Source: Apodemia mormo (Eukaryota; Arthropoda; Insecta; Lepidoptera; Riodinidae). From it: 64,000 bases of DNA. This document shows positions 52,001-61,000 of the stretch, piece by piece (position 1 is the stretch's first letter; each line of letters opens with the position of its first letter). The stretch is taken from positions 4,350,001 to 4,414,000 of the forward strand of contig JAUPFN010000018.1 of assembly GCA_036924255.1 (NCBI GenBank). Direction: 5' to 3'. The position numbers and the translations under genes were made by a program. A model generated the notes under the pieces. That model did no database searches, was not told the DNA's origin, and saw nothing but the letters and a program-made list of their open reading frames with translations.

Positions 52001-55000
52001 CTCAGGCACGGCACATGGTATGGGTGGAGCTCGTTTTTCTGCAAAATTCGGTGTGCTGTACTCTTAAGCACTCCTATGCTTGCATCTAGTCCACAGAATG
52101 CTGGCTCTTCCTGAGCTAATCATTTGATTAGGAAATCGGCCTTCTGAGGGTGATCGGTGCATATTAATAAACACTCTATGATCCGGATGACGCTCAGAAT
52201 TGGGGTATTACTCACGATAGAGTCGAGCTGCTGCATTAGCGTTGCACCTGCATTCTCCATAAATGAGATGCATGTTTGCATACTCCTGTGCTGTGTATCG
52301 AAGCGGCATGGTGGTGATCACAGAATACACAAAATCACACAGTCTGCGATAACGATAGTCCAAAAGGAAGTCAAAGACAAACGGTCAAATCACAAATTAA
52401 ATCCAAATAGCACGTAATCAAGTCCAATAAGCAAAGCCACAGTAATTAAGCACGAAAACGACACGAACGAATACAGAAAGATGCGCAGTAAACGAAAGAA
52501 CATAACGTACTAAAGCATCAAGTATTGCAGTTCGTGTGTAGATGATGTGGTCTTCCTATCTTTTTCACTCGTGGCGTCTCTATTCATTTCATTCTAACTC
52601 ATGCCGCAGATGTTGCTCAGGCTTGCAATCTCTTTCCCTCTTACTCTCACTAACAGGTTGAAGTGACGTCTCTATCCGTTTCACTCTAACTTGTACTGTT
52701 GATGATGCTCAGGCTTGCTATGTGTTTCATTCTCACACGTTGAAGTAAACTTGTGCTATAAGCTTTAAAAAAAACCTACAGGCCATTAGAAACATTTTTT
52801 TTTGTAACACAAAAAATAAATCCCAATTGTTTTAAAAAAACATGGGATAAAATGTAGTGTTATAGCATTTCAGAAAGCCCACTAAATGCGCCATCTCTTA
52901 ATGCTACGTGCTGAAATAGCGTAGTAATTTTTTTTAGCACAGCCAGTTAAAAAGTTGAATGATGTAATAATTTTGAGTACACGTTTAGGCAAATTAGGGA
53001 TATTTCCTCTGAAACCAAGATAGTTGTGTTCAAATTTTGAATTGTAATTTATACTAACATTATTCAGTAACAAATCCCCCCAAAATAATTTAGCTAAGTA
53101 AACATTTTGTAGTCATAGTACTTGAAAACTCATAACAAAGTGTTGATTTTAACTTTTATTTTTAAAATGGCTATAATTTTTAGAGTGCAGGTAAAAAAAA
53201 AATTTCATATATTTTTGAGAACTACCATCCCTTGGGCCGAAAACAGATGACGTTGATTTTTGGGACACCCTGTATATGTACGCATTTTTGGTCAATTGGC
53301 TTTTTTAGAAATGATAGTGGAACGCGTTATTTTTAAATTTGAAATTGCAAACTGATACGGGTCGGATATTACCAAACTAATTATCATCGCCTAGAATGAA
53401 CATTTAGTACAACAACAAAATTACATTCGATGTATGTTGTACTAAATGATACACTACAGATTTATATAATAAATAAATAAATAATAATAATAAATATCAC
53501 TGGACAAATTACAAGCATTGATCTAACCCCAAAGTAAGATATTTTGCTTTTGGGGTTTGTCAACGATACTAATATATAGAGATACATACATAAATACTCA
53601 CACAGTTTAATATAATAGTAACCACGAAATAAAGAAAACGACGGAATTGGCAAGTACAAACATTTGTATCAGGACCGCGATCGCCACACTCACACATAAA
53701 ATAAGCATCATTGCATATAAACTACTAATGCAAACATTGTTTCATTGGTCGTTTTCATTTTAAACAACAATTATCCGAAACACACACACAGAACATTTAA
53801 AAATATACCAAACTGCGTTACAATAAATTTTATTTTGCTACAAAAAAAGAGTATTTACGTCCTTTTGTAGTCTATTCAAAATAGACTCATCTATTTGTAC
53901 AATAGTGAAACTTAAGATCGTAATAGTTTCGCTATACTACAATAGATGGCAGCATTGATTTTTCCGTAGTTTTCAGTTGATCATATTTGAGTAGAGAACT
54001 TTCTAGAACGATATACGTAATGACTGTCATTACGTATATCTTACTAGAAAAATTAGGTCAACCGAAAATGAACTTTATATGTAAGGTGTACGGCTGATTT
54101 TAGCTTGACTTTCTATTATATCATTAGAGATTATATTAAATCAGGAATTTAATTAAAATAAAATGAAAATTGTACTTTCGAATGATATGAAATATCTCCA
54201 TTTTTAATCATCTGTATTCTACTATCATTTCTGCATTCAAGGATGGCACAATACGGCATAATTCAGTGTATAATAGATTTTCGCACGACGACTATCTCCT
54301 AATGATATGGTAAGTATCACTAAGGCAATTTAGAGTAAAAGCGCATAATAGTGACGCACGTGGTACGCCCACTCTTCACTTCCCCTTGTTTTCTTTATTT
54401 CGTGATAGTAACGATAAAATTTTACTAATTACATACATGGACTAATAAAAACAGCTCTTCCATTAACATAGCAAAGTCGAGGAAAATTATATAGAAAAAA
54501 TACTCACTGAAGCACAACATCGTGATTGCCTGCCGCTTTCTTCTGCAGAGTGTCCAGCAGCCGCAGACACTCCGCGTACTCGCCGTACGGCGCGCCTCCA
54601 GTTCCACACAATTCTGATAATTCCTTCTTAATCATCGCCACTTCGTTGTTCGTTCTGTCGGGATTAGCAATTTCTATCACCTCCGCCAATTTTTGTGCCC
54701 GGCAGAATAATTCCCGAGCCTGGAAAATGTAGATACTTCATTGCTTGACTTAGAAACACCTATTATCCGGTTCCACACCGAGATTTATTCTATAATTTAA
54801 GATACCGCTATGTATTTAGCGTCGTGTGCATCGTAACACAATTTTACAATATGTCTGTCATTTAATAAAAGGTGTATAATGAAAAGAACTCCTTCCTGCA
54901 GTACTACAGGACTTAATTAATTTTAAATTAATTAAAGGACGTAATTTTGAAAAAAACTACATGCACAAGACTTAATTTTGCAGATGGTCTGATACGGGTA

Positions 55001-58000
55001 CGACTTAGGCAACTTCAAGAAAAGAGCATATTCCTTCTAAAAAAGCCGGCAACGCAGTTGCAAGACCTTTGGTGATGTGGCTGTCCATGGGCGGTGGTAA
55101 TCACTTACCATCAGGTGAGCCTCCTGCTCGTTTGCCCATTTTTTCTATAAAAAAAATGTCTATAGACCATCTGCAAAATTAAGTCTGGTGTATACGTTGC
55201 AAACTTTTTAAGACTGAGTATGGTCACTAAGTCATAGTAGTGTAATTGTTTAAGAATGTGTTAAATACAAAGAATATTGCGAAAATTTATAATTTAAAGG
55301 CTTAACTAGGCTAATAAGGAGATTCAGAATAGGATTGACTAAATTAAGTGTAACACAGCTCCGAAACACAAGTTCGTACCTCTACCGCTAAGAAAACAAC
55401 CTAATTTCTTATTTCGCTCTCTTTACTATCTCAGTCAATACTACAATGTTTAGTATCGACATATCAGTCATTTGAAAGCTAAGGATAAGCTGAAGACTAA
55501 AAAGCTTGGTGTTTAAAAACACAAGACTTGACTTAAAACATAAAGTATTTCATGTCAGCCGAGTCGAGCTGACCAAACTTCAAATTAGGCCTCACATTGA
55601 GTACTCTTCTCATCAGTGGGCAGCAGCTCCATATGTGACAGAGCGGCTACAATCAGCAATGACCAGACACTCTCTGATCAGCTTTACTTTGGAATTGAGA
55701 GAAACCTCTCTCTGCATCTTCTATCGCATTTTTCACAAGGAGTATTCCGAGGAATTGTTTGATTCAATCCTATTCACAAAATTTCATAATCGGACATCAC
55801 GCCAATATATGAAATTCTATAGTTACCATCTTGGCGTCTGAAAGTATATTACAGGTATTTCTGCACTGAAAGACTACTCTGTGTTTCCGATCAGACACGA
55901 CTTGAGCGAGTCCAGAAACGCTCCTGCACGATCCATTATATTGCAGCGAATCCTAGGCGGTGGTGATCACTTCTTGTCTATTTACCCCTATCTTAAAAAA
56001 ATTACTTGATATAAATACATTTTTGTACTTCTGGACTGAGTGCTTAACATTATTTTAACGTGCATTGCATCGTTGACAAACACTCAGTGATCCAAAGCAA
56101 ATATTTTGCTTATTTTGGGGTTAGATCAATAGGTGTTATTTGTTCGACGAAACTAATATACTATTTTTGTCTATTTAATTTGTAATCTTCCTAGGATGTT
56201 AATCTGTATAGCTGATGCAATTAAACAGAAAAAAAACAATGCAATAATAGAATCAAATTCATTAATGACTGCAGCAAGATTAGTCACACACGTCCATAAT
56301 ACTTTCCATTAGAAGCTGAGATTATGTTTATTATTCCTCGTGTTGGTTCAGGCACACTCTTCAGAACAAACTACTTACTTACTACTATCATGAATATTAT
56401 GTAACAGAATTTGCATTGTCCCGCTTGGATTTGGAACCAATGCTTTATTGCTATTGGAATAGCGTTAGTGCTTAATACTGTCGTGTTCCGGTTAGGAAGG
56501 TAAGATAGCCTACAACTTATGCATATGGCATTAGCATCTCACACATAAACATCTTTGGTGTCTACCTGCAAACGTTATCTCTTTCCATAAGGAGAACTAT
56601 CTGTTTGTTATCCTATGATACAAAAAATCGTACACCGATGTTGGGTAATGGTAATATGAAGGTCGCCGTTACCTGCGTGGCGCGGGCGGCCGTGAGCGCG
56701 GAGAGGGCGGGCGCGTGGGTGGCCGCGGCCCGCACCAGCGTGATGCACACTTCCTCTATCACGCCGGTACTGGGCACGTGAGTGCCACAACACAGCTCCC
56801 TGGACAAACATATTCCGCTCTTAATCTTATCGGCTCGAAGGACCAATTAACAGGAAACAAATGCCCTATCTACATACAAACATATAATAAAATATAATAA
56901 AATCGTAGGAAAGTCAAAACTGTACATTTAATATTTTTTTTAAAGAATACTTTAAGCGTGATCTACAATCGATATAAGTCAAAAATATAGTTTTTAGAAT
57001 TTTTGTCTGTTTGTCTGTATATATGTCCGGGGTAAACTCAAAAAGTAATACCTGGATTTACTTCAAATTTTGCATAAATATTACTAACAGGTCGGGTCAA
57101 CATATAGGCTACATATTATCATGCTATCACCTACGGGGAGGAGCTGTGTGGAGTAAACGAAGTCCGAACGGTCGAAATTGCGGGCAACAGCTAGTATAAC
57201 ATAAACGTATATTTGATACGTCTCATATTAATTGATACGTCTTAAATGTAAAACGCAAACGGCTTCATTATTAATAACGTACACATTATAAATCACATAT
57301 TTTAATTGCTGAATGTATTTTTTTCATTGCTAATGTATTCTAAATGTTATCAATATTCATACAAAAACTTATGTACATTCATCTTATACAATATATATTT
57401 TTTTATACGTGAAAAATGTAACAATAATTAGTTTATTTTTGTTACGATAGTGCGCAACCTGACGACTTGACAACGCAAACTCGAGATGTTAAGGTACAAT
57501 CAATATATATGCTTTATTTTTTAACTAATATGGTGTTCTAAATATCATTTAGATTCAGATCATTTTTATAGGTAAATGTTACCTGGCCGGCAGCGGTGGA
57601 TGACAGGACACCACTCTCAACCCCCGTTCGGGGTAGGTCTCACCCGGCACAGTCAGCACATCCGATAAGGAGTTGAGCTGTGCACTGTCACATAATTCTG
57701 TTGAAACTGGAGAATTACACTTTATTGACTCCCTGAAAATTAGAAATATCCATTTTGTAATACACTAGGACAATTTAGGCAGTGTTACATTTTAGGTGAA
57801 TTTATAAATTACCCAATTTATTGTTAACATACAATTTATTTTTAGGTTCACCTGAAAATAAATTGTATGTTAACAATTTATTTTTATTTTATTTAACTTT
57901 CTTTCCTTTCTTGACTTTTAAAGACTCCTCAATTCACCGGTTCATCATTTAAAGAGGGTTGGTGATTCCCGCCAATAACAATTACAATTTATTTCAAGCC

Positions 58001-61000
58001 TTAATCGGGACCAACAGTTTTATATAATCATCTGAGGCATGGAGGTGTTAACACACCATCACCACACTCTGAGCCGCAACTGAAATTTTCGAGGAAAACC
58101 TTGAAAAAACTCAAATTACACTTTTGTATGACTCAGAAACCCGAGCCCGAACCCTAAGCCCGAATTATATGAGGCGTTGTTCGCCTAATCTCTAGACCAT
58201 GAGGCACTTTTTGCAATATTTCCGTCTAAACTTCTATTGAGTTTCCGAAATCTCCTTTCATACAAACTTTATCCTAATAATTAAGAATAAAAAAAATTGC
58301 AAAATCATTTCAACCAAAGTCAAGTGATGTTTGTTCATGTAATACATTTTTATATGACTTACCTCATCAATTCCTGGGCTTTAAGAATAGCGTCCTGTGA
58401 TATTTTCTCACCATACACCGACAGATTCAAACATAACCCTTTGTCCGTTACACTAGAACCTATCTGACACACAACACTATTCGGTAGCACCCTCCTGATT
58501 GCCAAGTTCAACAAATGTATGGCAGTATGGTTCCTCATTATATTCAGTCTTTTTTCACTATCTATCTCTAAAGCAACCTTACAATTATTTTTCACATATA
58601 CAATATCACACGTTTTATTTATACTAAAATAACCTTTGTGGAAAACAAAGTCTCGAATTTTGAAAACACTATCTACTTTTAATTTAATATCTTCATTAAA
58701 AACTATAGTCCCTGTATCTGCGATTTGACCGCCCTCCTCACAAAAGAAATTTGTGCTTTCTGTAACTAAATAATAAGGTTTATTTTCACATGGCTCAGAA
58801 AAATCCAACCATTCACCATCTTCATTTAAAATTGCCACGAGATTAGTTTTCAATTGTTCAAAATTAACTTTATTGTCTTTGTAAATATAGTTGTATTTAG
58901 GTTGATCATTTGTTTTAGTTACACTATTTTTAATTAAAGATTCTATTGCTCTATCAAACATTACGCCTTTCTTGGAGGTTTGCTCTTTAAATGCCGTTTT
59001 ATGCCTTGACTTATGCTCGTTTAATAGTTTCCAGAACCCTTTTCTGTCTATTTCAAGTTTGTTTAGCTTGGCTATTCTATCTATAACGTCTTCTTGAAAG
59101 CCATGTGTGTCATATAATTTGAAAACTAAATCCCCTGGTATTAAAGTTGTTTTTTGCTTCGCCATTGTCTGAAAAAAATTGCAAAAAAATGAGGCTCTTT
59201 CCAAAATATGTGACTAAACGGGATGTGTACACTTTCACACAAAAGAAGTATTTTCCAAATTAGCACAATCACCCAAATCAACTTACGTTTACTAAAACGT
59301 CAATCGTGTTGAAGTGCTTAGGGCTTTTTCACACATAAATATGATACAACTTTGTGTCACGCTACGGCGTGGCATAATGTGTAAGAGGTCTAAACGCTTT
59401 GACTCTATTTTCGTTTTGTTACATAATTGAGCGCCAATCGTCATTAAGGAATTGGGGAACATTGTAATGATTTAAAAAAATACCTCGCTCTCCACATCAA
59501 TGACTATGTGAAAGAAATATGATGACTTTTAAATATTTGCATATAATATCATGGTAGAATATGTAGTAACCAGCCACGGCTTTATTCATTCAGGCACCCC
59601 GGGCGAGTCACTTATTTGGCACCCTTTATTATATGTATATTCTTCAATGACGTGTATAATGTGGTAGTATTATACACGTCAATGATATTCTTAGACATTT
59701 GGAGCCCCTGTGCTCCAAGCGCCCTAGGCGACGGCCCGAGTCTCCCACCCATAAAACTGGCACTAGTAGTAACTTTTAATCATTTTTAATAACTTGTAAC
59801 ACCCATATGCATATTTTTGCAAATAAATATTTTCATTTCATTTCTCTTCACACAAACACATTTAGAAACACTGGACACTATTCTTGGACGACATCTGATC
59901 AATTTCATTATGGTGCATCAGTAATGGTCTTCCCTGAATATCCATCAAAATCCACATCGTATCAATGTAATTAAGGAATATAATACTTAAATGTTTCATT
60001 ATTTTTTTTAGATCCCACTGTGAGATCTAAGTTGTTTGTTTATCCCGCTCCAAAAATGCATCATTTCAGAAAAAAAAAATAGTCTGGCTGTTAAGTTTGA
60101 TAATAAATTACCACACTTTGTCATTTCTGCGAAATTGACTAACAATTGTACAAAAATTTACATTTATATTATTAGTAAGAGACGGCGCTATATTTAAAAT
60201 TCATAACAGGAAAATCTTACCTCTTTGAACTCTTTATATCCGAGAGCAAATCCCGCCATTTCCAAATCAATTAAGCTCTCAACTTCTGGATACTTTCGCG
60301 CTAATTCTTTCCATTTTTTCGCCAAATTTGCTCTGAGTTTAGCGTAACTCTCCTTTTCATGATCTATTATTAACTTGGCATCTTTTTCTCTAATAGACAG
60401 TTCGGGGTAAGTTTCACCCAATGATGCATTCACTTCATCATATAACAGCTTCAGGAGATTAGGATTTTGGAAGACATCTGTGCACATCTTAAACGATTTT
60501 CGCATTATTTGTTTCAGATTAAGACTGTAAAATAAAAAGAATATATTATTAGACTAGGGAAACAAACTAGGAAAACACATTCGTGAAATTTTTTAACACT
60601 GTTAAAAGTTAGAAAATAATAAGCCACATAATAAGGGTAACGGCAGAGTTAGGTGAGAGTGAAAGAGAGGAGCACAGCACCGTTCTAGCCCACCAAAAGA
60701 TTAGAATTTTAATTTGAAAAAATTTTGGAAAATTAACCCCCCTGTTCGCAAACATTTAGATGTCTGTTGATTTAGACAATGTAGGTCATCCGCTATATCA
60801 TAAAATGTAAATATTGTTAGCTAATCATAGGTGATCCAGTCGCATTTGGTTTGACAGTATTTCTTGTTAAAGTCTAGTGTGTAATGTGTCACTACTATAT
60901 CGAATACTAGATACTACTACCTAGTAGTTGATATAGTAGTGACATATTACATAGGCCCTGGGGTTGAACGAAATTTGAAAGGCCCGCGCAAACAAGTTCT

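Larger units (their letters stand above)
50545..53275 (-). mobile_element. Tc1/mariner-type element with CAGGGTGTCCC ends, rearranged
   Basis: The right end reads, inverted, ACAGGGTGTCCCAAAAATCA and then GACGTTG-complement and TTTTCGG..CCAAGGGATGGT. The same end appears at the left at 50755, and an outer arm lacking the CAGGGTGTCCC tip starts at 50545. The outer arm (50545-50753) pairs with 53090-53272 over about 190 bp. Two truncated transposase pieces lie inside. The extra left end shows nesting or duplication. Confidence 0.7.

Noticed and set aside
56613..56846. Minus-strand ORFs of 67 and 77 codons as separate genes
   Set aside because: They overlap AARS2 exon 56673-56799, and one of them includes its true frame (ELCCGTH) plus intron read-through.
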